From Alcanivorax sp. 1008 (GTDB lineage: Bacteria > Pseudomonadota > Gammaproteobacteria > Pseudomonadales > Alcanivoracaceae), in assembly GCF_020667895.1 (NCBI RefSeq), contig NZ_JAFMPS010000006.1, positions 121,589 through 185,588 of the forward strand: DNA of 64,000 bases, read 5' to 3'. Each line of letters starts with the position of its first letter. Positions within the stretch are counted from its first letter, which is position 1. The position numbers and the translations under genes are program-made. Under the pieces are notes generated by a model. The model made no database searches. It had not been told where the DNA came from and was given only the letters and a program-made list of their open reading frames with translations. This document shows positions 1 through 7,832 of this stretch, piece by piece.

Positions 1-284
1 CTCATGCTTCGCACGGTCTGACGAACTTCATAGTCACTCAGGCGCAATTGCTCCGGTACGCTGCGTACTGCGCCCCGGCGGGGCTGCTCGGGGCTATCCA
101 GATGGACTTCATGGTTCAGATTCTCCAGCAGCAGATCCTCCTCCGAGGGGGCGCGCAGCTGCCCCGGCAGTGTCGGTGAATCAACGTTATCCAGAGGCAT
201 GTCGGAGCGGGTTTCCGGTTTGCCAGACAGCAGGCCGATTACTACCAAAGCGAACAGGGCCAGGCTGATGCTCCTATCCGTCAT
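1..284 (-). CDS. Membrane-anchored hypothetical protein (partial, runs off the window)
   Basis: The frame opens with ATG at 284 and stays open to base 1, giving about 94 residues of a longer protein. The N-terminus has a hydrophobic stretch (about residues 6-19, SLALFALVVIGLL) after a charged start, so it is a signal anchor or signal peptide. An acidic, proline-containing linker follows, then a charged segment. The start lies 6 nt beyond the stop of the DUF350 gene, so the two are probably one operon. I do not recognise the family. The part seen has no catalytic motif. Confidence 0.55.
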   Translation of the reverse strand, partial: MTDRSISLALFALVVIGLLSGKPETRSDMPLDNVDSPTLPGQLRAPSEEDLLLENLNHEVHLDSPEQPRRGAVRSVPEQLRLSDYEVRQTVRSM

Positions 285-290
285 GGCGGA

Positions 291-521
291 TCAGGCTTTC
301 AATCCGAATGACACAATCATTGCCGCAAATAGCAGGATGGTGGAGGCAAATATCGCTACTGCAATATTGTTGTTCTTCAGCTCCTCTTCGATGTCTACGC
401 GCTCCAGTAAGCGCTTGTCGACAAACTTGAGAGCCAGCACTCCCACCATCAGGGCGACAACGGTGTAGATCAAGTTGACCGATAGATTAAATAGCGTAGC
501 CAGCAGGAAATCAGAGCCCAT
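291..521 (-). CDS. DUF350 family small membrane protein
   Basis: 76 residues from ATG 521. Two hydrophobic segments (about residues 10-30 and 52-72) flank a short charged loop with DKRLLERVDIEEELKNNN, which is characteristic of DUF350 (E. coli YjfL-like) inner-membrane proteins of unknown function. An upstream in-frame ATG at 581 would overlap dusC on the other strand and adds a non-hydrophobic tail, so I prefer 521. It is divergent from dusC and lies immediately before the truncated membrane protein at 1-284. DUF350 genes are often linked to polyamine-type synthase or DUF1190-like genes, but nothing here shows that. Confidence 0.7.
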   Translation of the reverse strand: MGSDFLLATLFNLSVNLIYTVVALMVGVLALKFVDKRLLERVDIEEELKNNNIAVAIFASTILLFAAMIVSFGLKA

Positions 522-570
522 GAATGATCCGTCGCAGTGAATAACAAGAGCCGATGCTATCATGGGCGCC

Positions 571-1491
571 ATGAAAGTCATCCTTGCGCCAATGGAAGGG
601 CTGGCGGATTTCTGGGTTCGCCAAGCTCTGACGGATATCGGCGGTTACGACTGGTGCGTGACCGAGTTTGTCCGTGTCAGTGGTACGCTGCTGCCGGCCA
701 AGGTGTTTTACCGCTGGTGCCCTGAGTTGGCAGGCAATGCTCGTACTCGCAGTGGCACCCCGGTGCATGTCCAGCTGCTCGGCTCCGACCCGGCCTGTAT
801 GGCAGATAATGCTGCCCGGGCGGCGGAGCTCGGTGCTCCTGCCATTGATCTGAATTTTGGATGCCCGGCGAAGACGGTGAACCGTCATGGTGGGGGTGCC
901 GTGCTGCTGGATGAGCCGGAGAGGGTGTATCAGGTGGTGCACGCAGTGCGGCGCGCGGTGCCGGCAGCCATTCCTGTTTCCGCAAAGATGCGCTTGGGCA
1001 ACCTTGATGGCGAGCTTGCGTTGGACAACGCTCGGGGCATCGAAGCCGCCGGTGCCGCCTGGCTGACGGTGCATGGCAGAACCAAAAGTCAGGGCTACCG
1101 TCCTCCGGCCTTTTGGGATCGTATTGGCTCGATTCGCGAAGCACTGGAGTTGCCGGTTATCGCTAATGGGGAGATTTGGACGGTCGAAGATGCGCGGCGT
1201 TGTATGGAAGAGTCTGGTTGCGAGGCAATAATGCTGGGTCGTGGTGCGGTTAGCGACCCGTTTCTGGCTCGTCGCTTGCGTGGGCAGCTTCTTGATAATG
1301 GCTGGCCTGAAGTGCTGGGTCATCTGCAGAAGTTTATTCGCGAGCTGGACGGTAGCGGTTCTGACAGTCAGGTCAGCGGGCGAATCAAGCAGTGGCTTAA
1401 TTATCTGCGCAGGGACTGTGCTGATGCGGAGGCGCTGTACCAGAAGCTGGTTAAGTTGCGGCGACCGGCAGAGATGCTGGCAGCGATTTAA
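571..1491 (+). CDS. dusC: tRNA-dihydrouridine(16) synthase DusC
   Basis: About 306 residues, the usual DusC length. It is an FMN enzyme that reduces uridine in the tRNA D-loop with NADPH. Visible motifs are the N-terminal LAPMEGLADF flavin-binding strand, TEFVRVSGTLLP, VQLLGSDP, the catalytic-cysteine loop NFGCPAKTVN (about residues 98-107), the VHGRTKSQGY phosphate-binding region and IANGEIW. The C-terminal helical domain contains RIKQWLNYLR, typical of DusC rather than DusA or DusB. An in-frame ATG at 562 is possible, but the start at 571 (MKVILAPMEG) matches the family N-terminus. It is convergent with the GGDEF gene, with one base between the two genes. Confidence 0.9.
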   Translation: MKVILAPMEGLADFWVRQALTDIGGYDWCVTEFVRVSGTLLPAKVFYRWCPELAGNARTRSGTPVHVQLLGSDPACMADNAARAAELGAPAIDLNFGCPAKTVNRHGGGAVLLDEPERVYQVVHAVRRAVPAAIPVSAKMRLGNLDGELALDNARGIEAAGAAWLTVHGRTKSQGYRPPAFWDRIGSIREALELPVIANGEIWTVEDARRCMEESGCEAIMLGRGAVSDPFLARRLRGQLLDNGWPEVLGHLQKFIRELDGSGSDSQVSGRIKQWLNYLRRDCADAEALYQKLVKLRRPAEMLAAI

Positions 1492-1492
1492 A

Positions 1493-2635
1493 TCAGTTGG
1501 CGACCACCACCCGATTGCGCCCCGCTTCTTTGGCTTGGTAAAGGGCTTGGTCTGCTCGGCGGAATAGTTCATCGCTGTTAATTTTGTCGCCACGGACTGC
1601 GGCAACACCAAAGCTGCCATTGAGTGTCAGTTCCGTCTGGTTAGTTTTAACCGGCTCTGCGGACAGTGCGGTGCGGCAGCGCTCAGCCGTGATGCGGGCA
1701 TTTTCCTCATCACAATTTGGCAGTAACAGGACAAACTCTTCACCGCCGTAGCGACCCAAATGATCAACTTCACGAATGCTGGCACCCAGACTTCGAGCTG
1801 CGTGAATCAGTGCCTGGTCGCCGGCTGCATGGCCGTACTCATCATTTATTCGCTTAAACAGGTCCAGGTCCACCACCACCATCGCTAAAGGCTGGCCACT
1901 GCGCTCTGATAGCGCCACTTCCCGGGCAATTAACTCATTCAGATAGCCGCGGTTCCAAACCCCGGTCAAGGCGTCGCGGCGCGAGAGTTCACGTACCTGA
2001 GCTTCGCGAGTGCGCAGTGTGCTGACGATGTAGCGGGTAATCATGAGCAACGCTAACGCCACCGGGAAGCCGATCAATACCTGAATGAAAAACCATATGG
2101 GTACCAGAAAACGGTTTGGAGGCTGGTCGCCATACAGGGGCGCATCGGTAAGCCAGCCCAGACTGACTGCAAGTCCCAACAAAATAACTTCCAGCCAGAT
2201 CAGTAGCAGGGCATTCATCACATGGCGGTTTCTGAACATGACGAAGCCGAATGCCGGGGTGACCGCCAGAAGCAGCCCCGTGACCATAGAGTGGACGCCG
2301 TTGAAGTAGGCCATCACCACCATAGGATGGCCAAACAGGTAGGTGACGATTAGTCCAGGGATATGACTCTGCGGGTTGTTTCGGCGGATCAGCAAGATCA
2401 GTATAAAAACGCTGCTCCAGAGAGCAATCATGGCTAGAGAAAAGATGTTGAACTGACGCAGTACGGGTTGTTGAACGTGCATGGCAAGCTGCGGCAGCAC
2501 CTCGGCAATCAGCCCGGTGGCGAGAAACAGCAGGTTCATAAGGATGGTCATAAAGCAGGCGAGCAAAGCCCCTTCTGCGGGCGGCCAGAACATTGGATTG
2601 CCTTTGCTTGCTAGCAGCCTGCGCAGGGACATCAT
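1493..2635 (-). CDS. Membrane-bound GGDEF diguanylate cyclase
   Basis: 380 residues. The N-terminal half (about 20-210) contains about six hydrophobic segments forming an uncharacterised membrane sensor. A short linker then leads into a GGDEF domain (about 215-380). The active-site loop is GGEEF (near residue 299) in RYGGEEFVLLLP. The metal/substrate segment is DLDLFKRINDEYGHAAGD. An RxxD inhibitory site (REVD) sits five residues before GGEEF, so product inhibition by c-di-GMP is expected. It should make c-di-GMP from two GTP. Initiation at the second ATG (2632) or further in is possible, because no clear ribosome-binding site is visible. Confidence 0.88.
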   Translation of the reverse strand: MMSLRRLLASKGNPMFWPPAEGALLACFMTILMNLLFLATGLIAEVLPQLAMHVQQPVLRQFNIFSLAMIALWSSVFILILLIRRNNPQSHIPGLIVTYLFGHPMVVMAYFNGVHSMVTGLLLAVTPAFGFVMFRNRHVMNALLLIWLEVILLGLAVSLGWLTDAPLYGDQPPNRFLVPIWFFIQVLIGFPVALALLMITRYIVSTLRTREAQVRELSRRDALTGVWNRGYLNELIAREVALSERSGQPLAMVVVDLDLFKRINDEYGHAAGDQALIHAARSLGASIREVDHLGRYGGEEFVLLLPNCDEENARITAERCRTALSAEPVKTNQTELTLNGSFGVAAVRGDKINSDELFRRADQALYQAKEAGRNRVVVAN

Positions 2636-2796
2636 TTGGTGGCCAAGCCCTTATACTTATTATTCTGGCAGTATACGCAGCCTCTAAGCTGCAGGTAAAC
2701 GTCACATCTTCAGTCGCTACCCCTGGTGCCGGCCTTGACCGCATGAAGAGTTTTAAAGGTAGGCTGTTGTGGGTATCTAGAGTGGTTGGCATGCCA

Positions 2797-2834
2797 ATAA
2801 AAAGGGGCGCTGATTGTCATGCGCCCCTTTTTAT
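2797..2834. terminator. Bidirectional intrinsic terminator after ectC
   Basis: A perfect 14-bp inverted repeat (ATAAAAAGGGGCGC and its complement) surrounds a 10-nt loop, with A-tract and T-tract on either side. It sits 27 bases past the ectC stop and ends the minus-strand ect operon. The sequence is symmetric enough to work in both directions. Confidence 0.85.
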
Positions 2835-2861
2835 TGTTGCTGTATTTCCCGGCAGCGCCTG

Positions 2862-3260
2862 TTAGTTGTTATCAACCGGGTAGACACCATTTTCGTCATG
2901 TACTTCTTTGCCGCTTAACGGCGGGTTGAAGGCACAAGCCATCACCATGTCTACGCCACGGTTGGCACGCAGGTAATGCTCATCATGCTTATCCAGCATG
3001 TATACGGTGCCCGGGCGGATTGGGTAAGTCTTGCCGTCGGCGAGGGTATGAATCTCGCCTTCGCCGCTGATGCAATACACCGTTTCCAGATGGTTCTGAT
3101 ACCAGATATGGGTTTCGGTGCCGGCATGAATGGTGGTGATATGGAACGAGAAACCCATGCCGTCGTCTTTCAGGCTCAGGCGCACGGACTCCCAGTTGCC
3201 ATTTGGCGCGACTACACGTCGCTCGCTATTGCGAGCTTCTTCCAGAGTGCGAACGATCAT
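2862..3260 (-). CDS. ectC: L-ectoine synthase EctC
   Basis: 132 residues, standard EctC length. It cyclises N-gamma-acetyl-L-2,4-diaminobutyrate to ectoine, the last step of the pathway, in the cytosol. The sequence has the cupin fold signature of the family: [16 protein letters not shown] at the N-terminus, the metal/substrate region [19 protein letters not shown], the [11 protein letters not shown] strand, [13 protein letters not shown] and the [17 protein letters not shown]-terminus. Its ATG overlaps the stop of a 43-codon ORF (ATGA), and its Shine-Dalgarno AAGGAG lies inside that ORF, so it is probably translationally coupled. Confidence 0.96.
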   Translation of the reverse strand: MIVRTLEEARNSERRVVAPNGNWESVRLSLKDDGMGFSFHITTIHAGTETHIWYQNHLETVYCISGEGEIHTLADGKTYPIRPGTVYMLDKHDEHYLRANRGVDMVMACAFNPPLSGKEVHDENGVYPVDNN

Positions 3261-3388
3261 GCTGCGAATTGCTCCTTCCAGTGATTCAGTATGGCTTGTG
3301 CGTCTTCCTGACCGACCCCGAAGTGATCAGCGGAACAGCTTAATACGCACAGGATTGCCCGGGGCATAGTCAGATGGTCTTTCGGCAT
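3257..3388 (-). CDS. 43-residue sORF coupled between ectB and ectC
   Basis: This reading frame exactly fills the ectB-ectC gap. Its ATG shares one base with the ectB stop (TAATG), and its TGA overlaps the ectC start (ATGA). The peptide begins [18 protein letters not shown] and ends HWKEQFAA. It has two cysteines spaced C-x3-C and no membrane segment. I recognise no family. It may be a real small protein, or an open leader that keeps ribosomes moving into ectC, whose Shine-Dalgarno it contains. The joints at both ends argue against chance. Length and lack of homology keep confidence moderate. Confidence 0.45.
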   Translation of the reverse strand: MPKDHLTMPRAILCVLSCSADHFGVGQEDAQAILNHWKEQFAA

Positions 3389-4701
3389 TACGCAACCACG
3401 CTGACTTTGCCACGACGCTGCTGCTTGATCCGGTCTTTCATCACGATATCTACGCTGTCGGAAACAATGGTAAGCCCGCGAATAAGATCCTCTTCGCTGA
3501 TGGTCAGCGGACACAGCGTCTTGATCACTTGGTCATCCGCACCGGATGTCTCAATCACCAGCTTGTGATTGAACGCCTCCGAGGTGATTTCACCTGCAAG
3601 CGTTCCGTCACGACATACCAGTCCTTGCATCATGCCGCGACCGCTCAGGTGGAACCAATAATCGTCATAGCGATCGGCGATCGCACGAAAATGCTCAGTA
3701 ATGATATCTGCCTTTTTCTTGATCTCGGTGGCGAAGGTGTTATCACGCCAGTAGTGATCAAGAGCAGCCGTTGCCGTAACAAAGGCAGGGTTATGGCCGC
3801 GGAAAGTGCCGTTGTGCTCACCTGGCTTCCACTGGTCCAGCTCCGGCTTCATTAGTACCACGGAAAATGGCAGGCCATAGCCACTGAGCGATTTGGATAG
3901 AGTAATGATGTCTGGCTTGATGCCGATATCATCAAAGCTGAAGAACGACCCGGTACGACCACAGCCTGCCTGAATGTCATCAACAATCAACAGCATGTCA
4001 TGCTTGTTGCATACTTTTTCAAGATTGCGCAGCCATTCAAAGCTGGCCGCATTAATACCGCCCTCGCCTTGCACGGTTTCGACAATCACAGCGGCTGGAT
4101 GATCGATGCCGCTGGAGCTATCGGACAGCATCTTGTCGATCATTTCCGTTGTATCAAAGCCGGTTCCAAGATAGCCGTCGTAGGGCATTACCGAGGTGTT
4201 GGTCAGTGATACGCCAGCGGCGCCCCGGTGGTGACTATTGCCGGTGGTTGCCAGCGCACCAAGAGACACACCATGAAAACCATTAGTGAACGTAATAATG
4301 TTGCTGCGGCCTTTGATGTTGCGGGCAATTTTTAGCGCGGCTTCAACGGCATTGGTGCCTGTCGGGCCGGTGAATTGCATAATGTACTGCATGTCCCGAG
4401 GCTTAAGAATGACGTCCTCAAACATGGTCAGGAAGTTGCGTTTGGCAACGGTATGCATATCCAGGCCGTGGACGATGTAGTCCTCCGTTAGATAAGCAAT
4501 CAGCTTTTCCTTTAGCACGGGGTTGTTATGGCCGTAGTTCAACGTTCCGGCACCGGCAAGAAAGTCCAGATAGGCATCACCATTCTCATCATAAAGATAG
4601 GAGCCTTTCGCTTTGGCAAACAATACCGGGAAGCTGCGAGCATAGCTCTGCACTTCAGATTCAATTCGGTCAAAAACATCGGTGTTCATTTGGGTGTTCA
4701 T
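3388..4701 (-). CDS. ectB: Diaminobutyrate-2-oxoglutarate transaminase EctB
   Basis: 437 residues from ATG 4701. It is a PLP class III aminotransferase that converts L-aspartate semialdehyde plus glutamate to L-2,4-diaminobutyrate, the entry step of ectoine synthesis. Motifs visible are FTGPTGTNAVEAALKIAR (cofactor phosphate region), FTNGFHGVSLGALATTGN, the VETVQGEGGINAAS segment, DDIQAGCGRTG, and the PLP lysine in TLSKSLSGYGLP. The alternative ATG at 4713 is unlikely, because the GGAG that precedes 4701 overlaps it and fits as its ribosome-binding site. It lies 16 nt after ectA and overlaps the sORF start by one base. Confidence 0.95.
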   Translation of the reverse strand: MNTQMNTDVFDRIESEVQSYARSFPVLFAKAKGSYLYDENGDAYLDFLAGAGTLNYGHNNPVLKEKLIAYLTEDYIVHGLDMHTVAKRNFLTMFEDVILKPRDMQYIMQFTGPTGTNAVEAALKIARNIKGRSNIITFTNGFHGVSLGALATTGNSHHRGAAGVSLTNTSVMPYDGYLGTGFDTTEMIDKMLSDSSSGIDHPAAVIVETVQGEGGINAASFEWLRNLEKVCNKHDMLLIVDDIQAGCGRTGSFFSFDDIGIKPDIITLSKSLSGYGLPFSVVLMKPELDQWKPGEHNGTFRGHNPAFVTATAALDHYWRDNTFATEIKKKADIITEHFRAIADRYDDYWFHLSGRGMMQGLVCRDGTLAGEITSEAFNHKLVIETSGADDQVIKTLCPLTISEEDLIRGLTIVSDSVDIVMKDRIKQQRRGKVSVVA

Positions 4702-4717
4702 GAAATTCTCCATGTAT

Positions 4718-5284
4718 TTAGTGGCTTAGCGTGTCGTCAACCTGGGTACGGTTAAACGGGCCAATGCGAAGAAGGTGCTCATCCTTATGGGCGCCGGAAA
4801 AGTGAACGCGGCTGTCAAAAAGGATAAAAGTCTCGGTGCGGTAGTTGCGTTTGTCGGCGAAACGCCGGAAAAGGGCCCAGGAGGCATCGTTGTCCGGAGT
4901 GATCGTTGTTTCGATGAATTGCACATTCTCGCACTCATCACGATCCAGTAGTTCGCTCAGCATACGTGAGGCAAGGCCAAGGCCGCGGGCTTTCTCATCC
5001 ACTGCGACCTGCCAGACAAACAGAACGTTTTGCTGCTTTGGCGGAATATAGCCAGAGATAAAGCCGACCAGCTCGCCATCCATCTCGGCAGCTACGCAGG
5101 TATCCGCAAAGTGCGTGCACTGCAACAGGTTGCAATACAGCGAATTCTCATCGAGAGGCTTGCAGCGGTGTACCAGAGCGTGAAGCTTGGCGCCGTCTTC
5201 GCCGTCTGGCTTGCGCAGGCTGACGTCGATGTCGGGTTGGGTCTGGTTGGTGCCGGCGGTGGGCACGGCTGTATCAGCAAACAT
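4718..5284 (-). CDS. ectA: L-2,4-diaminobutyrate N-gamma-acetyltransferase EctA
   Basis: 188 residues. It is a GNAT acetyltransferase that transfers acetyl from acetyl-CoA to diaminobutyrate, the second ectoine step. Family markers are LRKPDGEDGAKLHALVHRC, LDENSLYCNLLQCTHF, FISGYIPPKQ, and the acetyl-CoA pyrophosphate loop in VDEKARGLGLASRML. It ends with TETITPDN-like and LFRRFADK strands. The Shine-Dalgarno AGGAGAA lies close before the ATG. The gene starts 29 nt after ectR in the same direction, so ectR-ectA-ectB-sORF-ectC is probably one transcript. Confidence 0.95.
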   Translation of the reverse strand: MFADTAVPTAGTNQTQPDIDVSLRKPDGEDGAKLHALVHRCKPLDENSLYCNLLQCTHFADTCVAAEMDGELVGFISGYIPPKQQNVLFVWQVAVDEKARGLGLASRMLSELLDRDECENVQFIETTITPDNDASWALFRRFADKRNYRTETFILFDSRVHFSGAHKDEHLLRIGPFNRTQVDDTLSH

Positions 5285-5313
5285 GTAATGATTCTCCTGT
5301 TTGTGCTGTTGTG

Positions 5314-5853
5314 TTAGCGGCGGGCGGCGCGGCTACTGCGCTGTCCTTCCGGGAGCAGGGGAGATGCCTCGGTCAGGCCTTGACCGCGGTCAATAGCACC
5401 GACATCCAGCACCGGTGAAGCATCAATATCGTCCGCATCCATCATGCTGGCGATACGTTCCACCGCGCTGATGATCTGGGATTGCTCCCAGTCTCTTAAG
5501 GCAGTAAATCGCTTTACAAAGGTTTCCTGCAGCGGTTCCGGAGCGTCGGCAATCACTGCTTGGCCGGCTTCAGTCAGGTGAGCGTACACCCTGCGTTTGT
5601 CGGCAGATCCACGCTGTCTGACTACCAGCCCGCGTGACTCCAGACGATCCAGGATCGTGGTCACGGTGGCCTGGCTGAGGGATACCTCCGCAGCAATATC
5701 GCCCATGGTGATCTCGCCTTGGGCGCCGATTGCCTGGAGGATCAGCAGTTGTGGTGCTGTCAGCCCGGATTCCCGGCTCAAGCGGCGGGAGTACAGGTCT
5801 GTGGCGCGGATAATCCGGCGCAGGGCAATCAGCACGTCGTCGTGTCGGGCCAT
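5314..5853 (-). CDS. ectR: MarR-family ectoine operon regulator EctR
   Basis: 179 residues from ATG 5853, with AAAGGAG upstream. The winged helix-turn-helix of MarR proteins is clear: LTAPQLLILQAIG, ITMGDIAAEVSLSQATVTTILDRLESRGLVVRQRGSADKR (recognition helix and wing) and YAHLTEAGQAV. Position directly before ectABC identifies it as EctR, known in methylotrophs and other bacteria to repress ect transcription from its own upstream region. The C-terminal tail (about 150-179) is rich in charged residues and looks disordered. A longer reading from 5961 is open but starts with unrelated sequence. Two palindromes upstream are candidate operators. Confidence 0.85.
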   Translation of the reverse strand: MARHDDVLIALRRIIRATDLYSRRLSRESGLTAPQLLILQAIGAQGEITMGDIAAEVSLSQATVTTILDRLESRGLVVRQRGSADKRRVYAHLTEAGQAVIADAPEPLQETFVKRFTALRDWEQSQIISAVERIASMMDADDIDASPVLDVGAIDRGQGLTEASPLLPEGQRSSRAARR

Positions 5854-5934
5854 CGGGTTTCGTCCCGCTCCTTTGATATATGAGTAAAAGTCATGTCCAT
5901 TATTGGTGCATCCCTGTGTTGTCTTCTGGGCAGC

Positions 5935-5952
5935 TATCATAACTATATGATA
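5935..5952. promoter_or_regulatory. Perfect AT-rich palindrome upstream of ectR (candidate EctR operator)
   Basis: TATCATA, a 4-base spacer, then TATGATA: seven-base arms matching exactly. It lies 82 bases before the ectR start in an AT-rich patch that also contains TTGCCG and TATGAT-like promoter elements on the minus strand. The size and symmetry suit a MarR dimer, and known EctR sites are AT-rich pseudopalindromes. Function is inferred only. Confidence 0.45.
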
Positions 5953-6017
5953 TTTCGGCAAAATATATTATTCGCCGTGCTCTTTCTTTGCTCAGGGAGG
6001 GCAAACTATACCTGAAA

Positions 6018-6047
6018 AGTACTTAGACATCAAAATGTATGAGTACT
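6018..6047. promoter_or_regulatory. Long imperfect palindrome between ectR and folE2
   Basis: AGTACTTAGACAT, spacer CAAA, ATGTATGAGTACT: 13-base arms with 11 of 13 positions complementary. It lies midway between two divergent genes, so it could serve either ectR or folE2. It is too AT-rich and lacks the T-run needed for a terminator. It is a candidate operator, with the binding protein unknown. Confidence 0.4.
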
Positions 6048-6244
6048 AAGCATTCCTGTGGCCGCTGGATATTCACGGTTACTGGACAGTGATAGCAGCA
6101 GGCTATATCTGGCAGAGCCAAAGCCACACGCGGCTTCCGTCTATTCGGCAAGCCTTATCTGCTAGACTTGCCACCCCCCGAAAAGCACGCGCAGCCGTTT
6201 AATGTTCGCGGGCGCTAAATTTAGAGCGGCCAACGGAGATATTG

Positions 6245-7204
6245 ATGAAAAGCCAACAGGGCTCTGCCACTGTCAAAGACATGCCGGATGTGGCCAGCAG
6301 TGCCAGCCGCCATATTCACAGCAAGCTTGATTGGGTCGGCATGAGCGAGATTCATCTGCCGGCAAAGCTGAGGGATACTCTGGCGGGAGAGAGGCCGATC
6401 AGCACTTCCATTCAGGCCTATGTGAACCTGCAGGATCCCACAGCTCGCGGAATTCATATGTCGCGTCTGTATCTGACCCTCGAAGAGACCTTTGCGGATT
6501 GCTCGGTCAGTGCCGCCTCGATCGAAAAACTGCTGGGTACTTTTTTGGCTACTCACGACGGATTGAGTGATCAGGCATTCGTTCAGCTGGACTTCGAATA
6601 TTCCATGCGTCGCGAATCCTTGAAGAGTAATTATTTTGGCTGGAAGAGCTACCCGGTCAGCATCTGCGGCACACTTTCTAAAGGTGAGTTGCGCATAGAG
6701 CTGTCAGTGGAAGTGCCATACTCTTCCACTTGCCCCTGTTCTGCTGCGCTGGCCCGGCAGCTTATTCAGGATGCCTTCCGCAATCAGTTTGGCGATGTCG
6801 GTACCATTCCGGCGGAGCAAGTGGCCCAGTGGCTTGGTACGGAGCAGGGTATTGTGGCAACGCCGCATAGCCAGCGTTCGGTCGCTGAGGTGCGGGTGTT
6901 GTTGGATCATACGGAAGAGTCCGGCTTCCCGATTACCGCTCTTATTGATGCCATTGAAGGTGCGCTAAAGACCCCGGTGCAGACTGCGGTCAAGCGAGAG
7001 GACGAGCAGGAGTTTGCTCGCCTGAACGGGCAGAACCTCATGTTCTGTGAGGATGCTGCCCGTCGTTTGCAAGCGGTGGTCGATCAGCAGCCCCTGTATA
7101 AGGATTTCTGGTTACGGGTAAACCATCTTGAGAGTCTGCATGCGCATAATGCGGTTGCTATCGTAACCAAGAATGTACCCGGCGGTTATCTGCCGATACC
7201 TTGA
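6245..7204 (+). CDS. folE2: GTP cyclohydrolase IB (FolE2)
   Basis: 319 residues from ATG 6245, preceded by GGAG at 6235-6238. A TTG one codon earlier is less likely. It converts GTP to 7,8-dihydroneopterin triphosphate for folate and related pathways. Family motifs are [34 protein letters not shown], the conserved cysteine segment [10 protein letters not shown] (about residue 160), [14 protein letters not shown] and [10 protein letters not shown] at the end. FolE2 does not strictly depend on zinc, unlike FolE, and is a known member of Zur regulons in many bacteria. Here it faces a block of zinc-uptake and zinc-enzyme paralogue genes, which fits that role. Confidence 0.93.
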   Translation: MKSQQGSATVKDMPDVASSASRHIHSKLDWVGMSEIHLPAKLRDTLAGERPISTSIQAYVNLQDPTARGIHMSRLYLTLEETFADCSVSAASIEKLLGTFLATHDGLSDQAFVQLDFEYSMRRESLKSNYFGWKSYPVSICGTLSKGELRIELSVEVPYSSTCPCSAALARQLIQDAFRNQFGDVGTIPAEQVAQWLGTEQGIVATPHSQRSVAEVRVLLDHTEESGFPITALIDAIEGALKTPVQTAVKREDEQEFARLNGQNLMFCEDAARRLQAVVDQQPLYKDFWLRVNHLESLHAHNAVAIVTKNVPGGYLPIP

Positions 7205-7220
7205 TTGTTGGTGGGTGCCA

Positions 7221-7256
7221 ATAGAAAGGCCCGGCATTAAAGCCGGGCCTTTCTAT
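7221..7256. terminator. Bidirectional terminator between folE2 and the outer-membrane barrel gene
   Basis: A perfect 15-bp inverted repeat (ATAGAAAGGCCCGGC and its complement) with a six-base loop. It lies 16 bases after the folE2 stop and 19 before the end of the opposing gene. It would stop transcription from both sides. Confidence 0.85.
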
Positions 7257-7275
7257 GTTTGCTGTGTTAGTGAGC

Positions 7276-7791
7276 TTAGAAGCGGGCGCCTACGCCAATG
7301 GTAAAGTTGCTTACCTCTGCCTCGCTACGGTCGACCGCGCGAAGGTATTCGACGCTGACGAAGACATCCTTGTTGATGGTGTAATCGGCACCGAGGCCCA
7401 GGGACATGTCGTTATAGTTGTCGCCACGGCCTCCTTGAGTCGTCTCTACTCGGGTGACACCGATCAGGCCGTATGGACGCAGCGGCATACGGTTAGGAAA
7501 CTGGCCTCGAAAATAAGCGCCAAAATGACGGTCAACTTCATAGCGAACGCCGCCACTGGTATCTCTGCCAAAGCCAAGCCCTGCACGAAACTCCCCTGCC
7601 AGTGTTGCGGCATTGTTCAGGGCTGCTCCGAAGCGAAACTGCACAGCATTAACATCCGCGCTGCCGGCCACATTCTTTGGGTCAATATGGGAGAAGACGG
7701 CATCTATTGCTGCAAACCCGCCAGACTGGGCGTTGGCGTGTAGTGGGGCCAGAACTAGCAGGGCCAAGGTCAAGGCAGGAAGTCTTTTCAT
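7276..7791 (-). CDS. Small outer-membrane beta-barrel protein
   Basis: 171 residues from ATG 7791. A signal peptide is clear (MKRLPALTLALLVLAPLHANA, cleavage after ANA). The rest alternates polar and hydrophobic strands with glycine-rich turns and ends in VGARF with a C-terminal phenylalanine, as in OmpA/OmpX-type eight-strand barrels. I cannot name the family more exactly. It is the last gene in the minus-strand zinc block, 41 bases after znuB. That suggests co-expression with zinc uptake, but no metal-binding motif is visible. Confidence 0.7.
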   Translation of the reverse strand: MKRLPALTLALLVLAPLHANAQSGGFAAIDAVFSHIDPKNVAGSADVNAVQFRFGAALNNAATLAGEFRAGLGFGRDTSGGVRYEVDRHFGAYFRGQFPNRMPLRPYGLIGVTRVETTQGGRGDNYNDMSLGLGADYTINKDVFVSVEYLRAVDRSEAEVSNFTIGVGARF

Positions 7792-7832
7792 TGCTGTCTC
7801 CAGAGCGTCAATGCGCAGAATTGTAGCCCATG

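Larger units (their letters stand above)
5854..6244. other. Divergent intergenic region ectR / folE2
   Basis: About 390 bases without a gene. It holds the ectR leader and Shine-Dalgarno, the palindrome at 5935-5952, a longer imperfect palindrome at 6018-6047, and the folE2 leader with GGAG at 6235. The stretch from about 6060 to 6220 shows no convincing promoter, small ORF or RNA structure. I looked for a GTTATA-type Zur site and did not find one. Confidence 0.6.

Noticed and set aside
511..1620. 369-residue open frame antisense to dusC
   Set aside because: dusC is well supported by motifs. The antisense frame has no recognisable features.
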